Shown: piece after piece, positions 8,697-19,032 of the stretch | Layout: each line of letters starts with the position of its first letter | Numbering within the stretch: position 1 is the first letter of the stretch | DNA from: Oehlia diaphana | Lineage: Eukaryota > Glomeromycota > Glomeromycetes > Glomerales > Glomeraceae | Direction of reading: 5' to 3' | DNA length: 27,729 nt | Assembly (NCBI GenBank): GCA_003833135.1 | Contig: QZLH01000281.1 | Coordinates: 9,023-36,751 of the forward strand | The notes under the pieces: generated by a model | Databases searched by the model: none | What the model was told of the DNA's origin: nothing | The model's input: the letters and a program-made list of their open reading frames with translations, nothing else | Translations under genes and position numbers: made by a program

Positions 8697-9494
8697 TAAT
8701 TCTATGAAATTTTTTAAGAGTAGTACTATGTATGGGAGGTATTATAACTTATAATATATAGTAGTATTAATTCAATTATAATTTTAAAAGACATTTATTT
8801 TAAGCAATTACTTATAACTTATTTATGTATTTTTTAAAACCTTTAATTACTATTTTTTTAATATATAATTATAATTGTAATATTAACAACAAATAATAAA
8901 TTACTTATTGCAATTTAAATTAATTATATATTATATAATTTTATAATATTTAAATTAATATTTTTTGAAAGTATATTGCTAAAACTTATTTTTTGTGAAA
9001 ATTTATTTCCATCTGATTAATATTAACCTTATTTAAAAATACATAAAAATAATAATTTCAGTTATTGTTTAAAAAATTTATATCTTTTTTGAAGAGTTTT
9101 TTACATAATTAGATTTAAAATTTTTTTTTAAAACTTACTTTACTGAAATCTAATAATTTAATACTACTAGATTACTTATTAATTACCTAAATGCCAATTA
9201 CTGGCAGACACAAATTTTAATTTAAATAATACATTTAGGTTACCTTAAAGGTAACTTAAATTTTTTTAATAAGCAGCTTTTAAGTGAAAATTTATAAAAA
9301 TTATAGGTAGCTTAATTAATTATAAATAAGTAAACTATAAATACCTTATAATAATAGTCCAATAATTTAATAATTAACAGCTTTTATAATACTTATAGGT
9401 AACTAAATATTTATATTTTCAAAGATAAACAAATATCACACAATAAAAAGGCTCCTTCTGGTGTAGTCAAGAGAATGGATGGATAAATGTTGAA
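8697..9494. other. Gene-free AT-rich stretch with small palindromes
   Basis: No coding sequence. GGTTACCTTAAAGGTAAC near 9238-9255 is a short palindrome, and GCCAATTACTGGC near 9192-9204 is another. TAGGTAGCTTAATTA/TAGGTAACTAAATA words recur between 9300 and 9410, suggesting decayed repeats. Confidence 0.5.
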
Positions 9495-9734
9495 TTGATG
9501 AAATATTACATTGATTATCTTAATTATATGAGAAGTTCAAACAGCCAATTTAGATTTTCAGCCATGATGGCTTTGATTTTTTTAGAGGACATTTGGAAGA
9601 ATCAGTTAAAAAATTTAATTAAAGTGATTTGGTATATAATAATTCCTAATGGTTTAACGAGTAATGTCAACTCCTTGATATTGCTATCAGAAAGAATTAT
9701 ACATTTATATAATTTTAACCAATTTATATGTTAA
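9495..9734 (+). CDS. Doubtful ORF, 79 aa
   Basis: An open frame of 79 codons beginning MMKYYIDYLNYMRSS. The residues are mostly those expected from AT-rich sequence (Ile, Leu, Tyr, Asn), but the stretch FRFSAMMALIFLEDIWKN and the slightly higher GC at 9450-9600 leave room for a decayed gene. No domain recognised; there is no support from neighbours. It may be a chance frame or an exon remnant of a mobile element. Confidence 0.2.
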   Translation: MMKYYIDYLNYMRSSNSQFRFSAMMALIFLEDIWKNQLKNLIKVIWYIIIPNGLTSNVNSLILLSERIIHLYNFNQFIC

Positions 9735-10723
9735 TATTATATTATACTTTTATACTGTATATTAAGGAACTTTTTAATTAAGTATTTAAATATTAATTTA
9801 TATAAATTAATTTATTTAATATTTTCGAAGTTATTTGGTATTAACTTATATATTTAAAAGAATATTATATTTTATTTAATTCAAATTGCTTAATAAATTC
9901 CTATTAAATATAATAAGCCATTTAAAATTTCAAAATTCATTTTATATAATTCTAACTATTATAAGAAGGTTCTCAAAAATCTTTACTATTATCTGTTTCA
10001 GATTTTTTATCATTAGTTTTTGGAAAAATCTCAATTATTGATTCTGGAATCTTTAGTGTTTAATTTCATAGTTAATACAGTCAGTCTTCTTTGAACCTTT
10101 ATTATGCTGCTACTCAATTGAATTGAGTAGGAATCACTTGATCAGGAAATTTTATTTCATTGCATTCAGTTTGTGGCAATAAATAGATATATGTATGGCA
10201 GAATTACCTTCCTTTGCAAATAAATTTTTTTCACTAACATTTCAAAGTAACATTCTTTTTTTCAATTGAACCTAATATTACTATAAAAGTGAAATATCAA
10301 TTATTATTCTAATTGTTGGTTATACATAGGTAAAAATTTTTATGATAAGGCTAAAATTTCATTATCATCATCTGAGAATAGCTTATCAATGATAAATAGA
10401 TAATTAAGATAGAAAATTTCATCATGTGCTTTGTTGAAAGTCAGCGAGACAAGTTCCATTTTAATTTTTTTTTTAAAAAAATATCATAGTAGATGAATTT
10501 CTTTTTAATAAAATATCTATTATTCGCGTTTATTCATTTCTATTAGATCTTGTATTTATTGTATTGTAAATTTTTAGATTATATAATATAAAGATGAAAG
10601 GAAACCCATAAACGTACACAGAAAAAAAATGTGAAATATGCGGAAAGACGAATTAGATTGCTGTAAGTTGAACCACTTTAAGGGTATGATTGGAATGTTT
10701 ATTAATATCTACTTTGTCGCATC
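9735..10723. other. Mostly gene-free; possible minus-strand coding scraps
   Basis: Several minus-strand frames between 10000 and 10460 look like decayed coding sequence. One 39-codon frame at 10459-10340 starts MELVSLTFNKAHDEIFYLNY and ends in a stop after EILALS. Further downstream short pieces such as KIPESIIEIFPKTNDKKSET appear in another frame near 10000-10060. None matches a family I recognise. 9735-9960 is pure AT-rich spacer. The composition suggests a worn-out gene or transposon read leftward. Confidence 0.3.
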
Positions 10724-11272
10724 TTAATTTCGATCCCAATTGTTTAAAGCATCAAAAACCTTTCTGATAGAATCTTTGAAGCCTTTCAGATCCTCCGGAA
10801 ATAACGTTTCAAATTTTTCTTTTAATTCTTTCGGTTCTAGTCGTTCTCTTTTATGAAACACAGCGTTATTCTTTTTCAAAATCATTATCAACTCGATGTC
10901 TTCAACAGTCATATTAATTTCTTGTAAAAAATTTCGCAACTTTGAAATATATTCTTCTTCATCTCGTTTAAAATCTACTTTTCTGTTTCTGAGTTTTCTA
11001 TTAATAGCAGCTCTCACTTTAACCCATACGTTGGTACCTAATCTTGCTTCAACTTCTTCAAAAAAATCGGAGATAAAATTTCTGTAAACGGATAAAGCTG
11101 ATAAAGCTTCCATATTTTCAAACCTTTTTAAAACTTCTAATAGAACCACAATATTATTTGTGGCTGTTTTATGTTCTTCTATGATCCTATATATGTTTCC
11201 TGTGTTATTGTCTAGTTCCGCCCAATTTTTTCTACATTTATCCCAACCAGCATCATCAATGTTATCCCACAT
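10724..11272 (-). CDS. Hypothetical helical acidic protein, 182 aa (copy B)
   Basis: Second copy of the unknown protein at 6153-6803, same strand, about 3.9 kb away. It starts MWDNIDDAGWDKC and ends FDALNNWDRN. It shares FEEVEARLG, VRAAINRK, YISKLR, NMTVEDIE, ERLEP and FPEDL with copy A. Differences include a two-residue deletion near residue 15 and a 9-base tandem duplication that turns EALS into EALSALS (about residues 54-60), plus single-residue deletions. Upstream of the ATG the homologous leader is still visible (ATG at 11355-11357, TFFEHNISKL) but in another frame with an internal deletion, so the protein either starts at MWDN or is a young pseudogene. Helical, acidic, no known motif. 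The duplication is clear from sequence; whether B is functional is open. Confidence 0.55.
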   Translation of the reverse strand: MWDNIDDAGWDKCRKNWAELDNNTGNIYRIIEEHKTATNNIVVLLEVLKRFENMEALSALSVYRNFISDFFEEVEARLGTNVWVKVRAAINRKLRNRKVDFKRDEEEYISKLRNFLQEINMTVEDIELIMILKKNNAVFHKRERLEPKELKEKFETLFPEDLKGFKDSIRKVFDALNNWDRN

Positions 11273-11357
11273 CTCTTTTTTTATGTCTTTGAGAGTTTGT
11301 TAAAAAAGAGGATTTCTTTGCATCAAGTTTTGAAATATTATGTTCGAAGAACGTCAT
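11273..11357 (-). pseudogene. Frameshifted N-terminal leader of copy B
   Basis: Read leftward from 11357 the frame gives MTFFEHNISKL, clearly related to FKHNNSKL in the leader of copy A. Then a deletion shifts the frame before DIKKEMWDN, which matches DIKKVMWDN of copy A in the frame of the main ORF. A TAA lies in the main frame at the matching point. This shows that copy B once had the longer N-terminus seen in copy A. Confidence 0.55.
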
Positions 11358-11956
11358 ATAAAATTTTGTTTTACACAATTATAGTATAACTCGTCCATAT
11401 TGCACATGGCATCCTACTTATACAGTAAATACTCATTGTGATTTTCTGTATGAGTCATTAGATCGGTTAAGCCAGTGATTCAGACTGTCCGTAATGACGT
11501 ATTCTTATAAATTATTAACTATTTTTTTTATAGGACTTGATGCTTTGATGAGGCTGAGAAAATGTCTATAACTCCAATAATTGGTGATCGTAAAGGTTTT
11601 TCACGTTTATGATGCTGATATTTATATAAATATTGTTAAATCTTCACTAGATCTCTGGAAAGAATTTGGAAAAAGGTCCATTCTCCCTTATATACCCTGG
11701 AATGATTAATGGATACAGTAAATTTGACAAGAGGTACACCAGTTTAGTCGAGTGTAAGACTTGATTGATTATGGTGATACTTATAAATTAATAGTATCGG
11801 CATGCACACTAAGGTATTAAGACAAAAAATGGGGATATCCAAAAAAACGCTCAATTCACCAGATTAATTGATAACAGTCCAAATTTTTAATTTTGATGAT
11901 AGGACATAATTCTGGCCAAAATTAAAATTGGATAAACATTTGTGAAAGTAACGTGA
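11358..11956. other. No clear gene; coding-like scraps
   Basis: Moderate GC for this window, but stops in every frame. Two short plus-strand pieces look protein-like: FDEAEKMSITPIIGDRKGFS near 11549-11612, preceded by a T-rich tract ending in ATAG, and DIYINIVKSSLDLWKEFGKR near 11617-11678 in another frame. They may be exons of a decayed gene of unknown type. AATTCTGGCCAAAATTA near 11909 resembles, inverted, a repeat near 27487-27520. Confidence 0.3.
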
Positions 11957-12184
11957 ATGTTATTATATTTTGTTGCACTACAATTTATAGCACATTGTTT
12001 AATTGTTATAGCAACTGAATATATTCAAACAGCTTTTATAAAATATAATTATTATATCGAACAATCATATCAAACATCGAGATTATACGTTGAATATGCA
12101 GTTAACTATCATAAATACAAGAATAAAGTAGCTAAGTTGGATCTGGATATAAAAAAAAATACACGTGAGTTCACGTTTTTATAA
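11957..12184 (+). CDS. Putative small secreted protein, about 73-75 aa
   Basis: The product begins MLLYFVALQFIAHCLIVIAT, a hydrophobic stretch ending with small residues that looks like a signal peptide. A polar, tyrosine-rich remainder follows (YIEQSYQTSRLYVEYAVNYH) with a Lys/Asp-rich tail. Fungi of this type secrete many such short proteins, some acting as effectors on host plants, but nothing here proves that role. A strong donor GTGAGT at 12165 and an acceptor ATAG ending at 12229 allow a 65-bp intron. Spliced, the end would be NTQLRV followed by TAA at 12241-12243, giving 73 residues in place of 75. Unspliced, it ends EFTFL. No homolog recognised. The alternative is a chance frame in AT-rich DNA. 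Confidence 0.4.
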   Translation: MLLYFVALQFIAHCLIVIATEYIQTAFIKYNYYIEQSYQTSRLYVEYAVNYHKYKNKVAKLDLDIKKNTREFTFL

Positions 12185-12880
12185 TAATATGACTAGCCAA
12201 AATCATACTATTGATTGCGTGTAATATAGAACTTCGTGTATAAGCGCACTAATCAGGTTGAAAAAAAATAATATGTATCACATTACATAAACAATTAGAA
12301 GAATACTGATATAGTGATAGAAAAGAAACACGCACAAATCATTATATTTGAATATCTTTTTTTTTTTTGAATGCCACATCTACGTAACTCCGGAACCCTT
12401 GGATCCAATGCACCATACATACAATTTAGTTGTCAAAATTTCCCTATCCTATAAAAGATAAGTACATGATTTATCTCACATGTAATCAAACATCGCAGAC
12501 ACCGTGATCTCGTATCACCGATTTAAAGCTAGCTTTTAATATAAGCGAAATTAATTTAGTCAAATTAGAGTTAATTACAATATAAATTCTTTGACACGCG
12601 AATTTTATTAATTAAGAAAAAAAGGACAAGCTTTTGTATTCATTTAAACACGTATAAATATCATATGAATTTTTTTAAAAAAATTGATTTATCACGACAT
12701 ATTGTCTTTTTTTTTCATAGAGATTACGTTGTTGTTGAAATTATTACCTTAAATAATCCAATTTATATTATGTTACCGTTCAGGTTTAGAATAATATAAT
12801 CAAACAAAATTTTCAGAAAACTTTTTTTTTTCTTTTTTTTCTTCTTTCGATTTCTTTTCTTTTCTTTTGACATTCCTCCT
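12185..12880. other. Gene-free stretch upstream of the F-box pseudogene
   Basis: No coding sequence seen. Several T-rich and CT-rich tracts (about 12825-12870) directly precede the repeat and the F-box reading frame, as is usual for fungal 5' regions. AT content is lower at 12370-12550 than on either side. Confidence 0.4.
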
Positions 12881-12924
12881 ACTGATCTCCGACTGATCTC
12901 CTACTGATCTCCTACCGATCTCCT
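12881..12924. repeat. 11-bp tandem repeat, four units
   Basis: Four copies of ACTGATCTCCT, two of them with one change (ACTGATCTCCG, ACCGATCTCCT), stand end to end, 39 bases before the ATG of the F-box reading frame. They lie in what would be its leader or core promoter. Origin by replication slippage is likely. Confidence 0.8.
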
Positions 12925-12962
12925 ACACAAATCTATTATAAATCTCCTATAATAAGCATATA

Positions 12963-14272
12963 ATGTCAAAACTTAATAAAGATATTCTTATTATAATATT
13001 TTATGAAATATTTTATGAATATGATTATAATTCACTCTTTTCATGTTTATTAGTAAATAAATATTGGTGTGAAACTGTAATACCAATATTATGGAGAAAT
13101 CCATGGCGTTATCAAATGAAAGATTATCAAAAAAAAAATCATTATTTAATACTATTATAACATTTTTATCAGATGAATCAAAAGAATTTTTAAAAAATCA
13201 AAATATTATGATACCTTTTAATAGAAAACCAAAAAAGAAAAAATTGATATTTTTTGATTATTTAAAATATTGTAAATCCATGATTAATTATAATCTTTAT
13301 GATATTATTAATTATAATTATAATATTATAATAAATAATAAAAACAACAACAATAATAATAATGATAATAATAATAATAACAACAATAACAACAATAATA
13401 ATAAATTTAATGAATGATTATTATAGATATATTTTACAAGAAGAAATTTATAAACTTTTGATTTATAAATGTCCACCATTAAAATATCTTGATATAACAT
13501 TCATACAACAACAAATTGATTTATTTCCTGATTCTAAAAATTGGCTTTCAGAAATTTTAGAATTAAGATGTAATGGAGATATTGAACCTCATTATTTTCA
13601 AGGATTAGCAAAATTTTCTCAAAATATAGAAAAAATTATTATTAATTCAATTAAAGACGATAATTATGGATTGGCAAAATTAATTGAAGTTCAAAAGAAT
13701 TTAAAATATTTTAAAATTATAAGAGATGCGGACGTGAATTCGAGAAAGGAAACATTTATGACAATCAATCATGGATTAATAAAACATACAAAATCTTTAA
13801 TAGAATTTAAAGCAATTTTTGAAGGTATATTATTTTTACCAAATCTTTTACCAAAAATGGTAAATTGACGAAAATTGAAATTATTTGTTAGAGAACTTGA
13901 TCAAAGATATGAAGATCAATTAAAAATTTCAAGTTATCCAAATCTTGAAATTCTTCATATAAAAAATATTTCGATTAATACTTTGATAAATTTAATTGAA
14001 AAGTTTAAAAGAAATTTGGGTTGATGAATATAAATTAAGTGATAATATATATTGAAAGATTGATTCGAATAATTGAGAATTGTTCTAAACTTGAAATATT
14101 ATCTATCATTCTTTATAATCATGATTTTATAGAATTTTCTTGTCTTTATTTAAAAGTATTATATATTAAAGTATTAAGTATTGATGAGAATGAGGAAGAA
14201 GATAGAAGTATTTTATCAGAAATTTTAAAAGATTCTGCACCGAACAACATAACATTTTTAGAATGTTAAAAT
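12963..14272 (+). pseudogene. F-box protein gene, broken by frameshifts and stops
   Basis: The start reads MSKLNKDILIIIFYEIFYEY, then SLFSCLLVNKYWCETVIPIL and WRNPW, an F-box: L-x-x-D-I-L-x-x-I-F, then SCLLVNK-x-WC and P-x-LW-x-NPW. F-box proteins join substrates to SCF ubiquitin ligases via Skp1. At the A10 run 13129-13138 the frame is lost; it continues in another frame with IITFLSDESKEFLKNQN and FFDYLKYCKS. It shifts back around the Asn-coding repeat at 13343-13404, then runs to MVN and a TGA at 13866-13868. Further leucine-rich pieces follow: RKLKLFVRELDQRYEDQLKI, LEILHIKNI, and after another shift IIENCSKLEILSI and ILKDSAPNNITF, ending at 14269. A full protein would be about 430 residues. 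The first two shifts fall in simple repeats, so assembly error is possible there, but the TGA and later shifts suggest real decay. Confidence 0.8.
13343..13404. repeat. AAC/AAT microsatellite inside the F-box pseudogene
   Basis: About 20 triplets of AAC, AAT and one GAT. In the frame of the upstream part they encode a poly-Asn run. One of the frameshifts of the F-box pseudogene lies in or next to this repeat, as expected from slippage or sequencing difficulty. Confidence 0.85.
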
Positions 14273-16942
14273 TGGTGGCGATAATGGCGATAAGATCAAA
14301 TTTTGTGCGATAATCAAATTTCCTATCTTTTATCATGTGATTTTTATATCTAGGGATTACTATTCTTCAAATTGGTTATTTTTCGAGCCAATCATTTTTT
14401 TTTTTTAGCCACACTTGAACTTGTCAATCGTGTTATCAAATTATCAAGTTGGCGTAAGTTGTTTGATATGAATTAAAAATTCGTAGTTGGTGACACTGCA
14501 TTTTTATATTCTAAAAAAAAAAATTATTTATCAATTTTTATTCGTTAAAAATAAAAATATCCAATAATATTTTTAAACGGGTTTATATTTTCTTATAAAA
14601 TTTTCTATATAAAGATTAAAAGGGAAATTTTCTTTGTTTCGGTGACATATTTCACATATTCATACATCATATTACGGAATATTGATTATTACTCCGATAG
14701 TTATCAATAGATCCCTATGCGGTCTAATTCTATTCATTCATGTAAGGTTAATTTTTTACTGGCGCGAATTTTTTTTTACAAATGTTAAATGTTTTTATCT
14801 CTGTAAATGTTAATAAAGAAAAATATATAAAATATATATAATGTATAATTTATTATGAATGAATAATATATAGTAATGTATAATGTATAATGTATAATGT
14901 ATGAAAAATTGTAAAATTGAAAATTCATATATTTTTTATTCCTGACTTGACCTACTGGATAAATTATTTGTAAAGTAATGCCCATGAGGCTGACTAGTTG
15001 AGAGAACAAAGAAAAAATTCTTGGCATCGAAAAGAAAGTATTAGAAAGTATTGCATAAAAAGAAATTTGCACTAGAAAAGTATTGCATTAAAAAAAAAAA
15101 AAAAAGAGTTTTGCATTATTTGCATTATTTGCATCAAAGAAAGATTTGCATTAAAAAAGAAAAATATATTTCATTATAATTTTCCAAAAAAAAAAAGATA
15201 AAAAACAAATTTCAAACAAATTTTTAAAACAAAGAAATATAATTAATACTAAATGAATTTTATTCTATTATTTTGACTAAAAAAAAATTTTTTTTTCTAT
15301 TATTTGTTTCTATTTACTAATGTTTCAGCCCGAATGATAATCCATTAAGCCATCAGGATGTGATAATCCCATTTAAAATAAAAGAGACAATAAGACAATA
15401 GCGGAATAATTACGGATCTCTAACGGATCAACCCGGGGTAAGGAATTTATTATTTTAATTACTAAATTATGTAAATTATGAAAGAAGGTCATATGAAAGA
15501 AATTTTATGTGGAAACTATGTGATCATTGCGATATCGGATTATAATCATTATAATCATTCATAATAACGGTTCTGGAAAACTTTTACCAAAGGAGTAAAT
15601 TTGATGATTGTTTACATAAACAAAATTTCGGCACAGCAAACAAATAAAAGGGCTTGGAAACGTTTAACCGGTTTACAAGGAAGGGTACAAACCGAATTAA
15701 TTATTTTTTGTGATACCCTGTAAAATTTTGACAATAATAAATTTTTTTTTTTTTCCCTTGAAAAAAAAATTTTATTTTATTTTAATAATTTAGAATGGGT
15801 ATAATAATTTTTTTTAAAAAAATTAAAAAAATAAAAAATGTCAATTTAAAATCAATTAAAAACAAACCTCAATAGTTATTTCCTTTTTATTTAATTTTAA
15901 AATATATTTCTTTTTTATAATAAATTTATAGAAATTCTTTTAAGAAATTTCAATCTTGTCTTTCAAATTTCGGTCATAATAAAAAAGCAGTACCATCAAA
16001 ATATTTTTTAATCAATTGACAGTTGAAAAAAAATAATTATATAATATAAATATATATGCTATAAAAAAAAAATGTTGTGCTTTCGAAATGAAAGACGTGC
16101 GACTTAAAGATGTGTCGGATATTAATTAACGCATTCCGATATACACATGAATAAAAAAGAATTTCTAATCTTTTATTCTTTTTTTTTTTTTTTTTTCTTT
16201 ATTTTCAATCATGCCTTAAACTGTTTCGAAGCATCGTTATTTATGCTTATGCAGTTACATGATAAAAATCTTTCTAAATAAGTGTATATTTTTGAATAAG
16301 TAAAAATAAGTAAAATAAGTACTACAAATCTATCATTTTCACATTTTTCACATTTCACATTTTTTCAATTATGCAATTCTTACATGACGTTTTATTTGTG
16401 CACCCAACGCTTTTCTCATCATTGTCTCATCAGATCACGCGACAATTTTTGTGACACCGTACGGGTTTTTTTCAAAAAAAGATCGTTTCGTACTTTCGTT
16501 ACATTCTTCCTTTCAATGATATAACATTAACAGGTTAATTGATATTTTTAAAAAAAAGTAGTCAAACCATTATAATTTTACACAATGTAATCAATTTATT
16601 ATAAATATTTCTGTATCACTATTATAATTTCTCGTACAGAAAAGATAGGGATGTACGGATCACTCGGATCATGCTTAAAAAGAAATTGGATAATCTTTAT
16701 TTATGATATTTTTAACATTGTAATTTTTGTAAATATTGTAAACAACAATTAACACAAATTTTTTTTTTTTTAACATGAATGATTTTTTTGTTTATTTGAA
16801 AAAAAAAACTACGGAAAAAAATTGTAAATTTACAAAAATAAATACGGTTTATATAAAGTTATATAAGTTACATATAATAAAAAAAAAAAGAAATTCTATA
16901 TGCTATATATATATATATATAAATTCAAATGTTATATGCTAT
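14273..16942. other. Gene-free AT-rich stretch with simple repeats
   Basis: About 2.7 kb without a credible gene. It holds GGCGATAA repeated at 14277-14297 and a TAATGTA tandem repeat. TTTGCATTA-type words recur at about 15048-15160, and there are long T runs at 15741-15753 and 16181-16197. Part of 15330-15720 has higher GC (for example CAACCCGGGGTAAGG near 15428), as does 16380-16500, so regulatory sequence is possible. A minus-strand frame at 14785-15072 is judged spurious. The right end is the 3' flank of the DUF4419 gene, with a TA dinucleotide run at about 16905-16921. Confidence 0.55.
14874..14901. repeat. 7-bp tandem repeat TAATGTA, four units
   Basis: Four exact copies of TAATGTA end to end. 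A degenerate ATAATGTATAATT lies about 50 bases to the left. Simple slippage repeat without coding meaning. Confidence 0.85.
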
Positions 16943-18034
16943 TTATAAATCTATAATTGCCCAACCAATAACAGGGGAAACGATTATTTCATCATTTTCT
17001 AAATGAATTTCTTGCTTTGTACCAAAAAAACCTGAAACTATTTTAATATTAGGAGAATTATTTGAATCAACAAATGGAATTGAAATTTTACCGTCAGGAA
17101 TATCAAGTACTTTAATACAATTACCATCTAAAGGTTTATTATCTTTAGCATACGGAAAAAAAGCTGGTATCCAACCCGTCAATGTAACATTATTACCTTT
17201 TAAATCTATATTATTATTATTATCACCTTCTTGACCAAAATTTATCTCAGTAGCTATAGTATTCCAAAAATTTAAATCAATATCACCTTTATAAGTTGAA
17301 ATGAATTGATTAAGTACAGGTTCTAATCTATCTAACCAAAAATCTAAATCTAAAGATAACTTTCTTAATGTAAAGACTTTTTCTTGAATTTTTAACCAAT
17401 CATCTAATGTACCGTCAAGAGTTATTTTATGAATACCACATATATCAGATGAATTTTTAATGGTTTCATAAGTTGAATTAGAATGAACGGAATTCAATAA
17501 TACTAAATCACTTGAAATTTTACTAGAATTTGTACTAGTAGAAAAATTACAAGATAATAAATCTTTTATAGAAATAAGTTCTTTCATAGCAAGATTTAAT
17601 CTACCAAATAATTTAATCCAATGATTTTCCTCATTATCATATAATAAATCTCCTCCATAAATTTCCACCCTTTTTTGACCTTGATGATTTACAATAATCG
17701 ATCTATATTTTTCCGAATTATTATTAATATGTTGAGAAATTCCTTGAGCGATAATTAACCATACGTCATCTGGTTTTAGAAATAAATGTTGATTTGATGA
17801 ATAAGCTTGTAATATCGCTGCTGCAAATCCATTTGTACAATGAGAAACGGATATAACTTTAGTCGGCAAATTTCCTGATTCGAAATCCGTCCATAATGCA
17901 TGGATTTTTCTATTATTAAATTCTACCGTTAGTTTATCTTGGATTAATGTATGCTCAACCAGTTCATTTACTTGTTTATGATATTCGTTAAGTATTTGAG
18001 TACTACGATAATTTGTTCTAATAGAAGAAGGCAT
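16943..18034 (-). CDS. DUF4419 domain protein, 363 aa
   Basis: A complete single-exon reading frame with the landmarks of the DUF4419 family, whose biochemical role is not established. Visible are HCTNGFAAA at residues 65-73, the block LKPDDVWLIIAQG (86-98), then a conserved region with VNHQGQKR (115-122), CGIHKITLDGTLDDWLKIQ (199-217), DLDFWLDRLEP (229-239), LTGWIPAFFPY (285-295), SGFFGTKQE (334-342) and a closing GWAI (357-360). The length of about 360 residues is usual for the family. There is no signal peptide or membrane segment, so a cytosolic or nuclear place is likely. A short Asn-rich insert (residues 272-275) matches the AAT-rich DNA. The start at 18034 fits: a poly-T/A leader and no homologous sequence lie upstream. 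It is divergent from the kinase gene on its right, so the two may share a promoter region. Intact; among the surest genes here. Confidence 0.88.
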   Translation of the reverse strand: MPSSIRTNYRSTQILNEYHKQVNELVEHTLIQDKLTVEFNNRKIHALWTDFESGNLPTKVISVSHCTNGFAAAILQAYSSNQHLFLKPDDVWLIIAQGISQHINNNSEKYRSIIVNHQGQKRVEIYGGDLLYDNEENHWIKLFGRLNLAMKELISIKDLLSCNFSTSTNSSKISSDLVLLNSVHSNSTYETIKNSSDICGIHKITLDGTLDDWLKIQEKVFTLRKLSLDLDFWLDRLEPVLNQFISTYKGDIDLNFWNTIATEINFGQEGDNNNNIDLKGNNVTLTGWIPAFFPYAKDNKPLDGNCIKVLDIPDGKISIPFVDSNNSPNIKIVSGFFGTKQEIHLENDEIIVSPVIGWAIIDL

Positions 18035-19032
18035 GTTTATTTATTTATTATTTTTATTTTTTATTTTTTTTTTTTTGTTTGATAGAAAAAAATTTTATTA
18101 AAGAATAAATTAAAAAAAAAAAAAAAAAGACAACCGTTTCTTTAATATTCAAATGATTTGGCCATTTTTATATTAAAGCGTGAGTGACCATTCTTAAAGA
18201 AGCTAATTTACGTAACTTTTGTATGCACCACTTGCATCAAATTTTAGTGGAAATCTTTGTTCTCTTAAAAATTAACATATGACACGCACCTGACACTTGA
18301 TTTTTTTTTTTTTAATGAACCTAGATTAAGGCAGGGTTCTTGATCGCTATTACTTATTTGATTATATTATTGTTTTAATTAAATATATCCATTAATAACT
18401 TATAATGTTATCATATACTGACTTCTAATAACCGTCATACTTTGAAAGTTTATCTCAATTAAAGTTTACTTTTATATCTAAAGGATTAGTCGGTAAAATT
18501 AATTCCGGTTTTTTTTTCAATTTTCAATTTTTTTTTGATAAGTATAAATATATATTTATATTGTACTTTATATTGTGATTAGGTAAAAAAATTCTACGGC
18601 AAATTTCGATTTTGACGAATTTAGTAATTATTATAGTATTGTTAGTCATTAGACTTATTAGTCATTAGTTCGGTTTAAAAATAACCCCGAATACAGTATA
18701 AAAATGAACATATATATTATTTATATTTACACAGTACACTATATTTTTGTTTTTGATACACAACTTTGACCAATCGTAATTCATAATCATCAAAAGTCTT
18801 TTTTTTTTATATTAGAAAATAAAATATGTATATTATTACCATTATCTAACTAGTGCTTTTTTGGAGTAATTATAAATATTTCCTCGGTTCCCTCCCTCTC
18901 CCAGAATAATTTTTTTTTTTTTTACTTACACCCCAAAAAATCATATAAAACAACGCATAAAAAATCAAAAAAAAAAAGAAAAAAGACTGAAATATTTTAT
19001 TTATTTTTATAAAATAACAAAAAAATAAAAGA
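18035..19032. promoter_or_regulatory. Divergent intergenic region, DUF4419 and kinase genes
   Basis: About 1 kb separates two divergent start codons, so both promoters should lie here. Several poly-A/T tracts are present (18068-18076, 18112-18128, 18301-18314, 18911-18923), typical of nucleosome-poor fungal promoters. TATAAAA at 18944-18950, 83 bases before the kinase ATG, and AGTATAAAAATG near 18698 are TATA-like candidates. The words TTAGTCATTAG are repeated at about 18640-18668. No operator can be named. Confidence 0.45.

Noticed and set aside
12874..12924. Possible CRISPR-like or regulatory array
   Set aside because: The units are directly adjacent 11-mers without spacers, in a eukaryotic genome; simple tandem repeat.
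13318..13500. Minus-strand poly-Leu frame
   Set aside because: Antisense of the AAC/AAT microsatellite in the F-box pseudogene.
14785..15072. Minus-strand frame of 95 codons with Ile/Tyr/Phe-rich C-terminus
   Set aside because: More than half is the translated TAATGTA tandem repeat and AT-rich flank. The first 45 residues look slightly protein-like but match no family.
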